A stretch of 64,000 nt of DNA from Lytechinus pictus (taxonomy: Eukaryota; Echinodermata; Echinoidea; Temnopleuroida; Toxopneustidae). Location of the stretch: positions 14,148,217 to 14,212,216 of the forward strand of contig NC_087261.1 of assembly GCF_037042905.1 (NCBI RefSeq), read 5' to 3'. Positions 1 through 12,097 of the stretch are shown in pieces. A program made the position numbers and the translations under genes. The first letter of the stretch is position 1, and each line of letters opens with the position of its first letter. A model generated the notes under the pieces. That model was not told the DNA's origin and did no database searches. It saw only the letters and a program-made list of their open reading frames with translations.

Positions 1-249
1 AATTTAAATAAGAAAATCAGAATATACTATACTATAGGCTAAGCAAGTGGAAAGTCATTTGTAATCAATTTATTTGCTTCCTACCCACTCATGAATTCCT
101 CAATCCACACCAGATTTTGTAAAGGCGACTCATTCGGCTTGTGATTTCATTAAGCTTTTATATATTTTTTTATTTCTTTTTATTTTGATGATGGCTTGAT
201 TGAATTGCTAACATTTCTGTCTTTTTGTGTGTGTTTTTTTTTCAACAGA

Positions 250-287
250 CATGGAACATGACTCTGCTTCACATCCTTTGTTTTAGA
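250..287 (+). CDS. possible 3'-terminal coding exon, weak
   Basis: A long T-rich tract ends in CAACAG at about 249, a good 3' splice site. It is followed by a short open frame that ends with TAG at 287. AATAAA-type signals lie downstream, near 594 and 880. This could be the last exon of a plus-strand gene that starts left of the window. Only about 12 codons are visible and no domain can be named, so chance is a real alternative. Confidence 0.18.
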
Positions 288-1915
288 GACTCAAGAAATA
301 CAAGACCAAATTAAGGGTTTGTTTTTTTAATTCCAATAATAATTTTCTGGTGGAAGAATTAGGGAATAATGCATTGACAATATGCCAAACATCCTATATC
401 AAACTGAATTACTGCATGTATTTACAATAGAGTATTGTAACCGTTTCCCCCTCACCACTGACCAAACAAAACCCACAAACAATTTAAGAGGGATAGGGTT
501 ATTTTAGGGGTAATTATCCTTGCTGATTGTAGCAGTAGTTTTTACAAATATGGATGTAGTTAATGATGATGTTTATGATAATAATACTTAGAATAATAAA
601 TTCATTACGATGACATAACAGTAATGATGAATAAATATGATAATTCAGCACTATAATATGTACATGAAATTGTGTAACAATTTTGGCAATGAAGAATTTT
701 TAACAAAAATAATGATCAATGAATTCGGGGGGGGGGGCATGTGACATTTTATCTGTGTTTGTGAGGACAGTAGTCTCTTTCACACCATTTCATCTTAAGC
801 AGATGGGAACGAGCTCTGATCAAAATTTGATCTTTAAACTCAAGAGGAAAATAATTGTTACCTGATTTATGTATTTGGAATAAAATGAATTGAAATAATA
901 ATTTTGTCATTGTCACTGAATTAACAAGTCTTCTATAATTCTTTTAGCTGAGAGTTTAGGTGAATCAAGATATTTGAGGAGACACTGAAAGTACTAGTAG
1001 AATTAATGGACGAGCAATAGTGAACAAGCAGCATAAATTTAAGAGTAATGAGACCTACATTTTGCAGCCATGGATCAAGGTTGGAGGGGGTGGTAGTTGC
1101 AGGTTTTCTCTGTAAAAATCACCCCCATTAAAAAACATAACAAATAATATATAAAGATATTTTAAAAAAATGAATAAATTTGAAAATAAAATAGAAAACA
1201 ATCCTTTTGAGAACCAGGACCTTTAAGGTGGAGGGCAAAAGACCCCCCCCCCCCCCTTAAATAATTTTTGATCCATGGCTGTTATGTAGATGTGATAGAG
1301 AATTTCTAAATATATATTTTTTTTTAATGAGAAAGATACATGGGTGATTTCAAGTTTGCTGTTGAACTTTTGGTGTGGCGTCTTACAAGTTTTACATCAT
1401 CATCACAGCACCAAAATTACAATCAAATTGATTCATAGATTCATCTCACTTGATGTTGAGCTATTAATGTGATTTGGATTATTTTTGTAAACTCACATTA
1501 GGTTTTGGAGGAAGGAAGAACTAAATTGTGCTACGAACACCAACGCCAAAGTTAGAATCACCCAGTGTATTTTCTTTTTTTAATGAATTGCGAGAAGAGC
1601 TGAGAGGTGGAAAATATAAGAGAAAGAGTTGTGTGTGTGGTTTAATAATGAGAGTGCGATATGGCAAAGAGAGAGCTGAAGAGAGATTAAAAGAATAGAT
1701 AATGTATTACAATGATAATGTGAAGGGGCATAGGGTGCACAAGAGAGTGGACAGAGCCAATTGACAATTTACCCACAAGGAGAAACCATTAAGGGCCATT
1801 TTATTCTTTATTTATTTTGAGAGGAGGCGGGGATAAATGAGGGAGAAACAATTTATAAAGAGTGGGGAAGAGGAATAAGATGAATAGAGATGACTTTTAA
1901 AGACAAAAATTAGGC
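288..1915. other. non-coding AT-rich DNA
   Basis: No convincing exon was seen on either strand. The stretch holds poly-G/poly-C runs near 728 and 1243 and scattered AT-rich simple sequence. Confidence 0.5.
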
Positions 1916-1919
1916 CAAT

Positions 1920-2115
1920 CAGAGTGTGTGTGTGTGGGGGGGGGGGGCAAAGCCGATCAGTGCGCCCCCCCCCCCCCAATTTGACAGGCTCAATTAAAAA
2001 TTGTAATGTAAAGTGTGTCCCCCTTCTGAAAGTGAAGACCCCCCTTTTTTTTGCTTTTCAAATTTTTCCTTGAGAAAATGTGCCCGGCCCCTTTGGAAAA
2101 ATCCTAGATCCGCCC
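1920..2115. repeat. poly-G/poly-C dispersed repeat
   Basis: A GTGTG tract runs into a poly-G run, then a poly-C run. The body is similar to 3916-4217 (shared AATTAAA..TTGTAATGT, GAAAGTGAAGA and GAAAATGTGCCC). The right end, GATCCGCCC, also matches that copy. It is a non-coding, MITE-like family whose ends carry homopolymer G/C. Confidence 0.6.
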
Positions 2116-2639
2116 TGCCTGAAACTGATGAAGTTTGGTAATGACATGTCACTTATCTGTGCTCTTAAAAAGAGTGAACACAAAGAAATTAGATTACCCC
2201 CCCCCCCCCTGCAAAAAAGAATTAAATGATCATTATCAATAATTGGAAAGGCTTAGCGTAAAAAACACACTATTAATTAATTACAGAAAATAAATAGGTT
2301 CTAATTAAATCCAATCCTATTTTCTAAAGAAATTTTGGATTCAGAATTTGTTTTTACTATATCATTAATAACATACACTGCGATGTGAAACATGCCTCTA
2401 GTGATTCTGATCTGGAGAACAGCAGAGAAAGGTCGTATTTTTTTTAAATGAAAGAACCAAATTACAAAACCAGTAAGTGAAACGTTCAAACTGAAATACA
2501 TTGTTATTATTTATATTGGCGTATTGTTATTGTGAAATAAACTAGTTCGTAAATATCTTCCCCTTTCATTTACACCAATGTTAAAAAGAAGATAAAAACA
2601 GGCTGATTCACCCCCCCCCCCTCCCCTATCTCCAGGTTA

Positions 2640-3110
2640 AACAAGATTAAGAAAAGTGTCAGGCTGCGGTGCTAGTGTACGTTGTTGCATGTAAACTGCA
2701 TTCTATGCACGGATTGAAAAACGATGCATGCATGATGACTCATTGTAGTGAAGAACACTGATTGGTCAATAGTAGTAAGAAGTAGATTAATCACGTGATG
2801 AATATATTTAATTTCATGAATAATTAACGCAAAGTTGACCTCGCTCAATGCGCATGCGTGACGCTGATCTCCACTTTCTGCTTCGTCATATAAAGAGTCT
2901 ATTGGGATGTGTGGAGCAGCGAACTGATGAATTATTCATGTATATGCAAATGGGGGCTTAGGATTTGCCCAAATGTCGCCAACAAAATGGCGGAGCTTCG
3001 GGGGCCTGCCTGGTATTTAGCCAGCTTATAAGCGTATTGTACCTTCATTTTTACTGGGCGCAATTAATGAAATCGTATTGTGACGTCATCTCCTAAAGCC
3101 GTGCAACGGT
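2640..3110 (+). promoter_or_regulatory. candidate CpG-containing promoter and first exon
   Basis: The stretch is locally richer in CG. It contains an NRF1-like site TGCGCATGCG (2849-2858), a TATAAA-like CATATAAAG near 2889, a YY1-like AAAATGGCGG (2984-2993) whose ATG at 2987 is in a start-like context, and a CRE-like TGACGTCA near 3080. In housekeeping promoters a YY1 site often overlaps the start codon. A donor-like GGTATTT follows at 3013, so a short first exon (2987-3012) is possible. No downstream plus-strand exon was found, so this is motif-based inference only. Confidence 0.28.
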
Positions 3111-3289
3111 ACTTTTTGGACGGTACATTTTGGATGGTACGTCTTTTGTGCAACGGTCCGAATGTTTGACATTCAGCCTCCCATTTGCTCGCGTACAGCA
3201 AGCTAAGTAGGCGTTGTACAATATTATATAGCAGGCAACGTTTGTATCCATTTATATATTTATTTTAACGTACTAGACTAGACAGGGGT

Positions 3290-3395
3290 AGTGTTTTGTC
3301 ATTATCAACTTTCATTGTCTTCGATTGGCTAAGAAGCACTGTTAGTATGGTAACTGTCGGATAAAACATCCGACAGGTCCTTTCATGAAATGCTC
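3290..3395. repeat. partial MITE of the GTCCGACAAGTCC family
   Basis: The right half matches the fuller copies at 7799-7955 and 28656-28813: GATTGGCT, ATGGTAACTGTCGG, ATAAAACATCCGACAGGTCC, TTTCATGAAATGC. The left half is degraded. Confidence 0.65.
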
Positions 3396-3498
3396 CCAAT
3401 TTTATGTATACAAATAAGATGACACTCGTATTTAAAGTAATAATAATTCATTGATAATTAATAATTTAACATTCGTATCGATATTAATTTGTACACAC

Positions 3499-3696
3499 CT
3501 AGCTCACATGAAATACTGGGTGGATTCCAACGTATGTCATTGCTGATGTCGATACAGGTAATAGTAGGTGGGTTGTAGTTCGCTTTGTAGCCGGTGTCAC
3601 AGGTAAAAATAAGAACATCGCCTGGGCTGTAGATCGCAAGAGTCCCGTTGTGACGGGTACCAGAAACGGGTTGGGGTTGATTACAAGCGGCTTGAA
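3499..3696 (-). CDS. sushi/CCP domain exon of a secreted or surface protein
   Basis: This 198-nt minus-strand exon is bounded by an acceptor (CTCACACAG before 3696) and a donor (GTGTGT after 3499). It is phase 1 at both ends, the usual arrangement for a movable CCP module. The translation has the CCP pattern: four cysteines, a GTR..NGTLAIYSPGD stretch, FTCDTGY, TITC, then W-N-P-P-S-I-S-C near the end. CCP modules form disulfide-bonded extracellular beads in complement factors, selectins and many invertebrate receptors. The signal-peptide exon at 12846-12909 lies upstream on the same strand and ends in phase 1, so it could splice directly to this exon. Further exons must lie left of the window. 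The domain call is strong; the identity of the whole protein is unknown. Confidence 0.8.
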   Translation of the reverse strand, partial: FKPLVINPNPFLVPVTTGLLRSTAQAMFLFLPVTPATKRTTTHLLLPVSTSAMTYVGIHPVFHVS

Positions 3697-3777
3697 CTGT
3701 GTGAGGTAAGAGAGAAAATACTACGTTAGTGATAGGGAGTGGAAACGAAATCGTAAGAGGGTCTCACACTAAGCTCG

Positions 3778-4440
3778 GTGCACACTACACGATCCGATGC
3801 GATCCGATTTCCAAAGACACTATAATAACATTTGCTAAATGAACATTAGAGACTATATCATTCCAGGTAAATATTTTTGAAAAGTGGTATGAAAAACATC
3901 AGAACCACCGACGGATCCGGGGGGGGGGGGCACAGCCGGCCTGTGCCCCCCCTCCTTGAGAGGAACAATTAAAGTTTGTAATGTGAAAATGCCGTTAAAA
4001 CAAAAGTGCCCCCCCCCCCTTTGAAAGTGAAGAATTTTTTTTTTCGTGGACGAAATACCCTTAATATTTGGTTAAAAGCATTTTTTGCTTGTCAATTTTT
4101 TTCGTGGACGAAATCCCCTTATTTTTTTGTTAAAATCCCCACTTTTTTTGCTTGTCAATTTTTTTCTCGGGAAAATGTGCCCCCCCCCCCTTTCGAAAAT
4201 CCCTTGATCCGCCCCTGATCAGATAATCAATAATTCGTAATGACGTCATCATCGGCTACGACTTGAAACCGATCTGGACTTTACTCCGACCACACGGCTA
4301 GCAGCAAAGCAGAATTCCAACTTTAGTATTCCGAGCATCATGTCGAACTTCAAATAAGATAGATTTACTAATTGGAAGTTTCATATTCAATGCAAAATGC
4401 GATTTGTTCGAAAATCGCATCGTATTAGTCGGATTGAATG
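3778..4440. repeat. TIR MITE (CGATCCGATTT family) split by another element
   Basis: The left end has ACACTACACGATCCGATG..GATCCGATTT and the right end has CAAAATGCGATTTGTTCGAAAATCG..ATCGTATTAGTCGG. It shares AATGACGTCAT..CGGCTACGA, TTGAAAC, TTTACTCC and GCAAAATGCGATTTGTTC with the uninterrupted relative at 23119-23532. The poly-G/C element at 3916-4217 sits inside it. Confidence 0.6.
3916..4217. repeat. poly-G/poly-C MITE nested in another MITE
   Basis: It starts GGATCCGGGGGG and ends CCCTTGATCCGCCCCTG. Inside are a G12 run, several C9-C12 runs and direct repeats of CTTGTCAATTTTTTTC and CGTGGACGAAAT. It interrupts the surrounding CGATCCGATTT-type MITE, so it is the younger of the two. Small ORFs here are low-complexity and not genes. 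Confidence 0.65.
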
Positions 4441-4629
4441 CGACGGAATACAGTGAGAGTCGGTCAAACACGGCTGTGTGACACACTTGTCCGTTCTGCG
4501 TCGATATTGTTTTAGAACGGTTCTTAATTGTTCGGTATACAACGGTCCAGTATCGTCGTTGACCCTCAAGACCAACACTCGACTGCTCAAGGCGAATGAA
4601 AGCATGATGGCCATCTGAGGAGCGTTTCT

Positions 4630-4740
4630 TCATACATTTTTGTCCATCAAGTTGTCGGATCTGAAAATTTTACTTTTTTTTGATTGACTGAGAATCAAAA
4701 TTACTACCGCAACGGTAACTGTCAGATAAAACAAGGTTTG
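4630..4740. repeat. diverged MITE of the GTCCGACAAGTCC family
   Basis: ACATTTTTGTCC..CAAGTTGTCGGATCTGA and GGTAACTGTCAGATAAAACA match the better copies at 7799 and 28656. The right terminus is lost. Confidence 0.5.
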
Positions 4741-6340
4741 TCTCAGTGGCGTACAGATTTGGGGGGGGGGGTACTTGGGGAATATTCCCCCAATTACATG
4801 CATAATTATGTAAAACTACATGATAAAAGTTACATTTTTGGTAACTATATGGTAAAGGACACGACCGGGAACGATTTGGGCAGTGGTCCCAGGCAGTTCA
4901 TGGCTGCAATCATTTTCTACATGATTGTTGTGTGTTACCTAGAGCATGTAGAGTCATTATAGTTAATCAGTAAACAAAAACCGAATTCCTGGCAACTAAC
5001 ATATCGAAATGCCTGAAGCCAATGAATATGTTCCAAGTTCTTCCAGCCAATTAATAGCTTTGTTGTTAATATCCCTTTAACATGAATGACCAAACAATTC
5101 TACAAATTACAAGCTATATTTTTATCAAGATTTTCAAATCAAAGCAAATTTGGAAACATCCATACGGGCGGCATAAGGGCATAAGAAGTGATGCAGTCCT
5201 GAACAAGTGGCTTTATTTTTCTCTCAAAGAGAAATAAACATAATTTATTAGCACAAAATCCAGCGCACTCTTTTTCAATACTATTATTTATTTTTATTTT
5301 TACTTCTTTTTCCCCGATACTCTTTTCTTTTCATTTCCTTAATCCATCACGTGGTGGCACTGCCCTTGATCACACACACCACAAAACATTACTTCATGTA
5401 GAATTGGAGATCACTATAAGATCATTTTATGGGCGGATTAACTCAATATTACCGTAATGAGACAACATGCAAATCAAATTGACTTTTGAACTCTGAGATG
5501 GTTTGTCTCAAACAATGTAATATTACTTTCCATCCAATTTGTATAGCTTTGGTGATAAAGAAGTCATTCCCTGACCTATAATAAACTGAATGATTTTTTA
5601 AAGGAATCAAACAAACTCTAAATCAGTGGAGGACTATAGAAATATTTTATCATTTAAAATATAAAATACAAAAAATATGGATGTGGGGCAAGTCGACTCC
5701 CTTACTGTTGCTTGCATTACACCGATGGTGTGAAAACAAGCGAACAATGAAAAAGCTGAATTCTTAGGGTGAGCTTGCCCTTTAAGCGTTTTATATAAAT
5801 ATAAAAATAACGCATCAATTTTGACAAAGTGTCAATGATGCTGACAGGGAGGACAGAGACATGTCCTGTTTAAAAGAATTTGTCAAACTTTCTTGCATAT
5901 TTGACATTATACCCGCCCATAAAGTCTACATAATTCTATCCCTTCTGTGCTCTTACCGGGGAAGCATTATTGTCACCCAAACACCAATGGCAAACATCTG
6001 ATGTCCTTCGTTGAATACCACATCAATAAAGAAGATGCAGTTTTAAATACCAACAGGGGAAATCAGCAAATAGAAATTACCAATATTTGTTCGGATCGCC
6101 CTCGGACGGGCGAAATCTTTGAATACATGTAGCTTAGGTGACAGTGGGAATACGGACTCTGCAAGGCTCAGTTATCAAATATTATTATGTTTGGTTACTT
6201 TTTTTGATGGACAATATAAAAAAGTCTTACTCGGAGAGGGTAATAGTAATAATGATAATAGCTGGATTAATAGAGCGATTTTTTTTAACCAGAGTATACA
6301 AAGCACTGCTATTAGCTTTTACCCCGACTATAGCTCGGCT
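4741..6340. other. non-coding DNA, no gene recognised
   Basis: A poly-G run lies near 4762. Open frames at 4684-4962 and 5947-6132 show no recognisable domain or splice context. I see no repeat ends that can be paired. Confidence 0.4.
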
Positions 6341-6344
6341 ACCT

Positions 6345-6520
6345 AGGCGCACAAGCATTCGAGGAAATTCTTCCTACCGGGTACCCATTCACCTCGCCTA
6401 AGTTGAGTGCAGCACAACGTGGGTAAATTTCTTGCTGAAGGAAAACACGTCATGGCTGGGATCGAACCCACGTCCTTCAGATTGAAAGACGTGAGTCATA
6501 ACAGAAGACCACGACGCCCT
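6345..6520 (-). repeat. tRNA-derived SINE, minus strand
   Basis: Read on the minus strand, a tRNA-like head carries an A-box-like GGGCGTCGTGGTCTTCTG and a pol III B box (GTGGGTTCGATCCCAG; complement at about 6456-6471). A tRNA-unrelated body follows (AGCAAGAAATTTACCC; the plus strand reads TACCGGGTACCCATTCACCT near 6375). This B-box context is typical of invertebrate SINEs. It is not a functional tRNA because the stems are imperfect. Confidence 0.6.
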
Positions 6521-7350
6521 GATAACTGGTAGTATCATAATCGCAAGGGGCAGATCGAGGACGGGAGGGGTGTCCCCATGTATCATCTGCCAATAATAAT
6601 GTGATTTTCGACAAAATTACGGGGGTGTAAGCCCCGCCTCGCCCCTCACTGCCAGTAACTGTGCATCAGTGTGTTCATGGACCTACATGTGCCATGACAT
6701 AAATATTGGTTAGAATAATCAGATGATCAAAAAGATCAGGAACTGCCGGTGGTCATGAAAACTTCAAGAATATAGGTGGGTGGGTGGTATGAATGCTCCC
6801 TATTCTGATCGCTCAATATGCTACTGACGTAAATCCAACATAACTGTCGAACAATGCTCAACCTGCTTGAGGGGAATTTCTAGCTAGACCCGTACCCTGT
6901 GCTCCGTGACGCGCGACGAGAAAACATGTTCTCTTATTCCAATTTAATGCGCATTGTCTCTTTTTATGCAAGATGCAAACAAACAAAAAGTTTTCTCGCT
7001 GTTGTTTTTCGCAACATCTAGGGAATGTGAAATGTATTCAAACGAAAACGAACGAGAACGTGTATTTTAATGGTGTAGACTATTATCGGTTGTCTCGCGA
7101 AGCGGTTGAAACTTGAAAATAAATTCATATGTATTTTTTTCGTTTTTACACGATTTTACTATCCCGATGAAAATTTGGTCCGGAGGGAATACACAAAGCA
7201 ATGTTAATGGTGGTGATCAGATGATTTCTGACATAAATAGCGACACCCAAATAAAGATAATTAAAATGTGTCTATCTGAAATCAGAAGCATAACGAATGT
7301 AACATCAAGGATACATTTACTTCTATTTCAATCCATACAAAAATATACCG

Positions 7351-7520
7351 GTGTGTAGGCTCAGTTGTTAGAGCGTCCGTCTCACAACTGGGAGGTCGTG
7401 AGTTCAAACCCCGACCGCGTCAGCCCCATCAAAAGACGTAAAAAGATGGCGTTCAACATTTGAGTGGCTGCCGGGCCCACGATCAATATTGGGCAAAATT
7501 AATCTTCGGAAAACTTTTAT
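7351..7520 (+). repeat. tRNA-derived SINE (tRNA-Val CAC-like head)
   Basis: The head has an A box (TAGGCTCAGTTGTTAGAGCG), an anticodon-loop-like CTCACAA and a B box (GAGTTCAAACCCCG at about 7400). It then reads ACCGCGTCAGCC and an AAAAGACGTAAAAAGATGG body. The anticodon stem has mismatches, so this is a SINE, not a working tRNA gene. Confidence 0.7.
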
Positions 7521-7798
7521 TCTCAGATTTTCTATTTGTAATAAAATTTGGATTTATTTAATTTTTCATTTCCCTATTGATCATAAAAATTCATATCCCT
7601 GTATGTCCAATTTGAGTATGGGTCTATGACCAAGACTTTTGCCAAGATAATAGAAAGCGGAATGCTTCAGATAATTTCCCCTCCTAAATCATGGTTCTCG
7701 ACAGCAAAAAAATCTAGGGAAAATGGCCCCCGCGTGCATGGATGCACTGTGAGCTAAACAGACAAGTAAAACTTTCTAGCCGTCTGTTTTTGCGTACC

Positions 7799-7955
7799 TG
7801 GGGAGTGTTTCATCAACATTTTTGTCCGACAAGTTGTCAGATCCGACATCTTTCCTAGATTTTGATTGGCCGGGAGGCATTGTTACTATGGAAACTGTCG
7901 GACAAAAAGGGACTTGTCGGATAAAACGTCCGACAAGTCCTTTCATGAAACGATC
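7799..7955. repeat. MITE, GTCCGACAAGTCC family, near-complete copy
   Basis: The ends GGGGAGTGTTTCATCA and TTTCATGAAACG are near-inverted. Next inward are TTGTCCGACAAGTTGTC and, inverted, CGTCCGACAAGTCC. The core contains GATTTTGATTGGC and ATGGAAACTGTCGGAC. It is about 157 bp and non-coding, so it would need a transposase in trans. An open frame of 93 codons through it is incidental. Confidence 0.75.
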
Positions 7956-9703
7956 ATCTGATCTATTTCAGTTCATTTGTACATTTATTGTTGTCGCTGA
8001 TATATGTAGAAGTCATGTTGAATTATTTACTGTTGGGGTTTTAACTTACCCCGCAATGCTGTGTAATACTGCAAATTTACAAGATCAAACAGGAGACGTT
8101 TGAAAGTTCAACATGATCAATGGCTCGCTCATGAACAGTCAACAGATACGTGTTATCTTTCTATAAAAATATATGTATTTAGACTTCAATTACTGTCTGA
8201 AGTACTCGGTATTTCTTTTTAGCGGTTAATGCTTCCCTGTTGAACAAATGAACACACCTTTTCTGTTTTACAACTCCTCCTATTTAAGTTTTTCTCCTCT
8301 TCAATTTCTCAATCATTTAACTTTTCATATACATTTCTTTTCTCCATTTCTCTCACCCTTTACGTCTCTCTCACAAACGTGAAAACAACTATAAATATAT
8401 ATATTCATTACATTCTCCTAAACCTATACGCAAATATTGCCATGAACACTCTTCTACGCTTGTCAAGGGCGTATCGGGAAAAAGAAATACGTTTTGTTCG
8501 GAAGTAATGTTGCGAGACAGTGACACTGATCATAAAAATTAATGCTCATATTGATTAGCTTTCTGCATTCATCATGATCAACGTACCATACTGAGTTGAT
8601 TATTGAGATAGTTACTTTGCATTTTCTCACGTGTTTGAAAAACAAGTCAGGAACAATTATATAAAATCATCAAGATACAGTATGCTATAATATCCTACTG
8701 ATCACGATCATCATGATCATTATGGTGTGGTGATGGATGTTTTTTCCTTTAAGCGAATAAAATGAAATCGATTGTTTTCCAGGATATTATCAATGAATAC
8801 AAGAAAGAGAGAGGAAATTAACCCAGTGTCAAAACAATTAAAAAACGTTCATGTAAATTTATACATGTAGATTTATAATTCTGGAATATTTATTACCTCT
8901 TGTAGGCCTTCATGTTTCATTGATAGGACAAACTGCTCGAAACATACATGTCGTTTAAAATTAGATATAAAGAAAAATATTGATTAACCCCTGAATCAAC
9001 ACTGAACATCACATCAACCGAATTTGTCGACGAGTATGTACTCTTCCATTTATCAGTACGTGCTTCTCCCCCCCCCCAGTCTGGGAAAATTGAAACGAAT
9101 CCCAGTCTTGCAAAGAAACCATGAAAGATAGGAAAAACAAAATCGCACTCTGCAGGTTGTCGAAGTTTGACCTCAAAGTGATGCCTTTTGTGACGAATTC
9201 GTGCGCGGAACGCAGGCTCTGTCTGTCGCAATTCTTTCACGGCGAGGATCCTATTGTTCAAATTTAGAAAAGGAAGGTAAACACATTCCAAATCTGCACA
9301 GCCAATTGCTGACTGTTCCCCCTGCTTCGTGTGGCACCAAAATTAATGAGGAAATACTTGGCTAAAATATAATAATCCACAATGTTGCAGGCAGAAGTGT
9401 TGGAAATGACTTACTATTTTCCAGATTGGAATATCTTAATTTTGGTCTATGTACTACTCTGGTGGAAGCAAGTCAGATACCGACTTTACTAAATGTGAAA
9501 AATTACAAAAGGTAGAACATACATGTATCCAAGGGTAGAAAATATTTTTGAGTGGCATTTGATTACTTTGAAGCCCTTTCAATGTCGTAATTCTACAACT
9601 CGCATTCTTTGATAATCGGGTAACCATTTACCCATATTGATGAAATGCTGCCCCGCCCCTCTCGCAAAAAAGAAGACCTAATCGTTCTCAAGCATGCACT
9701 TAC
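7956..9703. other. probable intronic or intergenic DNA
   Basis: No named feature. A GC-richer patch at 9090-9290 is open on both strands and has splice-like edges on the plus strand (CTCTGCAG before 9166, GTAAAC after 9279). No domain can be recognised, so it is left unannotated. Confidence 0.4.
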
Positions 9704-9849
9704 GCACGATGCCCATCGATACGCCAGCAAGAAGGCCTTTTCGTAGATTGCGGACTATGTACGTGTGATCTTGAGTAGATTCGTCGTCAAATTCCAAGGC
9801 CGTTTTAAAATTTGAATTCACACATTTCTTGCCGTGCAGATTAAAGTAT
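9704..9849 (-). CDS. possible internal coding exon, unknown protein
   Basis: A 146-nt minus-strand stretch is open over 48 codons and ends at a consensus donor (GTAAGT, 9698-9703). The composition looks protein-like (for example YIVRNLRKGLLAGVSMGIV near the end). The acceptor AAAG has a poor pyrimidine tract. The exon would start in phase 2 and end in phase 1. Its end phase fits the CCP exon at 3499-3696, but its start does not fit the signal-peptide exon at 12846. It may belong to the same gene through a missing exon, or be chance. Confidence 0.3.
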
Positions 9850-10329
9850 CTTTATCTCGAGTGTATCAACAGGTAACACTCTTTATCGATGCTTTTTTTT
9901 TTGTTCACATTCATTGACAATAAATAGATGGGCCTATTTGCTTTTCAACGTGGTGACGGCATTGTAGTTACAATAAGAACTGGCGCGAAAATATTTAATG
10001 AAATATAAGATAAGCTTTAAACTCTCAAATGAAAAGGGAAACCCGCTATTGAGTAAATACAAAAAGGCGTGATTGTTCGGAAAATAGTTACAAAAAGGCG
10101 TGTTTCAAGAGCAAATATTCACCCAGCATTTTGTAAAATTTACACATTTAGAAATATCTTACCAATCAAACATCTATTTTCCCTTTAACTTTATATTGGT
10201 CAAATCTTTCCGATTAATTTCAGTTTTCGGTCAGGTACTAAGCTAATCAATTAATGGAAATGGTAGACCAACGCTATATTCAAGAAATGTGCTATCTAAT
10301 TAAGATAGATGACGTCTTTAACTTGTGAC

Positions 10330-10500
10330 TACCATTGGCGGCGGAAGCCAAACAATTTAGGGGGGTCCACCTGAAATTTTGGGATGGACACAGGTAAAAA
10401 AAAATTGACAAGCGAAAAAGAAAAAAAAAGTTATACATTTTTTTTAGGGGGGACCGCCCCCCGCCCCCCCCCGCTTCCGCCGCCTATGCTATGGTGACTA
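10330..10500. repeat. TIR MITE with GGCGGCGGAAGC termini
   Basis: The left end CCATTGGCGGCGGAAGCC and the right end GCTTCCGCCGCCTATG are inverted repeats. The interior has AGGGGGGTCC on one side and a C-rich run on the other, with A-rich sequence between. It is non-coding. Confidence 0.65.
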
Positions 10501-11929
10501 CATTGCATCTCTTTAATGTTTAGTGTCGTTTTCATTAAGTTTTGTTTTGTTGTGTCTTTTTTTACGAATCTCATATCAAGCATTATACAAATTCTTGAAT
10601 GCATATGGCCTGGCCAATCATTTTTACCTTTAATGCTTTGCATTACACTGTCACTGTACACTATAAAAATGAAAGATTGGAAAGAGGTAAGCCACTCTTT
10701 AAAAGGGATGCGGAATGACAGCATTTTTAATAAAAAGCGGAAAACGCTATCCTTTTCCATCCTTTTAGCGTTTTGTGTCTTTAGAGTGTAGATGTAATCC
10801 CGATTGGATGTGAATAAACCAAAACCTTATTTAAACTTTTGCTCATTTTCACAAAACTTTCTGTTTAATGAACAATATGGAGGCTATATGCCAACGAAGG
10901 AAACGACAACATTCCAATTTCCTCTGCTATTGTAGTTTTGAAACATAAAAATAATAATTGCAACTTTCTACAAGATCTGTCTTTCAAACATCGGAATAAC
11001 CATTATTAATTTTACTTGATCTGATGCTTTTAAGAGCTTCTTCATTGTCAGTTCTACACGGATATCTACGCTGCTCACGTACATGTATAACATTTTATGG
11101 AATTAAGAAAAAAATTTATGTAATTTATGTTGATTATTGATACATCTGATCTCTATTTATATTCTTTGTTGATTTTTTTTTAATAAGTTGTACGCTACAT
11201 GGAATCCTTCTGATCATTGCCCAAAGGCTCCAGTGGCCATCTTGCAGGGGAGGGGGGGGGGGGGGGGTAGACGTGCCCTAGCACCCTCTCAAATTTGGGA
11301 TACCTATGGGAGAGGGCTGTCTCGTCACCCCATCCATCCCACATATAGGGCCCCCAAACTCTCACGAAATCGTCTCGCATGGCCAAGGATGTTAGGCCTA
11401 CCATTTTTTTTTTATCACAGAATATTCCAATAAATCTACAAATTCACTATTATCATAAATATCCATGCTGGAATGTGTCTTATATGTCATTCTTTACATG
11501 TAACTGTTTAGTAGTGCAGAATGTCGTCGGGGGACGTCTCTTCCGCGTTTCTTTTGGAATTATAACGACCCAGCTGGAAACAAAAGATCAATTTCTCACC
11601 CCAGTGTAAAGAAGGTCATCAATGGTAAGTCTTATACCTGTCCATTAAAAAACCTTTTAGATCATGGCAATGGTGTTAAGTAAAATCCCATAAAATCAAT
11701 AACTCTAACAATGTAAGCATGCAAAATTGTTTGGAACTTGAAGGTTATAATCTTACAAGGTATAGGTACATGTAACGATATTGACAAGCCTATTAAACGA
11801 TAATCAGAGGATCATGATTTATTTGAATTTGTTCCTTACACGAATAATGAAGGTTACAGTGTATGTCCTCACTATACCGATTGAACAATAAGATATTTTT
11901 TTCCGGATGTGAAGTGGAACTAATGTTGC
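10501..11929. other. non-coding DNA, no gene recognised
   Basis: It contains a G15-type run near 11250 and AT-rich sequence. Open frames at 10516-10791 and 11188-11433 lack any domain or codon evidence. Confidence 0.4.
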
Positions 11930-12090
11930 TAACGATAGTGATGATGATGATGGTGGCGGTCATATGATGATGATGATAATGACAATAATGGTGACCATAA
12001 TAAAACCAATAACCATAATGGTGATAACAATAATGATAATAATCATGATGATCGTACATAGATGGTGATGATAATGACGATAGTAATGAT
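11930..12090. repeat. GAT/GATAAT-rich microsatellite
   Basis: Irregular GATGATGATGGT and GATAATGACAATAATGGT repeats. The 100-codon minus-strand frame across it is a His/Tyr-rich artefact. Confidence 0.7.
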
Positions 12091-12097
12091 GACATAT

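Noticed and set aside
4684-4962. 92-codon plus-strand ORF
   Set aside because: It runs through a diverged MITE and a poly-G run; no domain seen.
7351-7425. Functional tRNA-Val gene
   Set aside because: A and B boxes are present but the anticodon and T stems are mispaired, and a SINE body follows.
7822-8103. 93-codon plus-strand ORF
   Set aside because: Most of it is a MITE; a similar frame appears in another copy at 28584.
9090-9290. Coding exon on either strand
   Set aside because: Open on both strands with splice-like edges, but no domain and phases do not fit the neighbouring exons.
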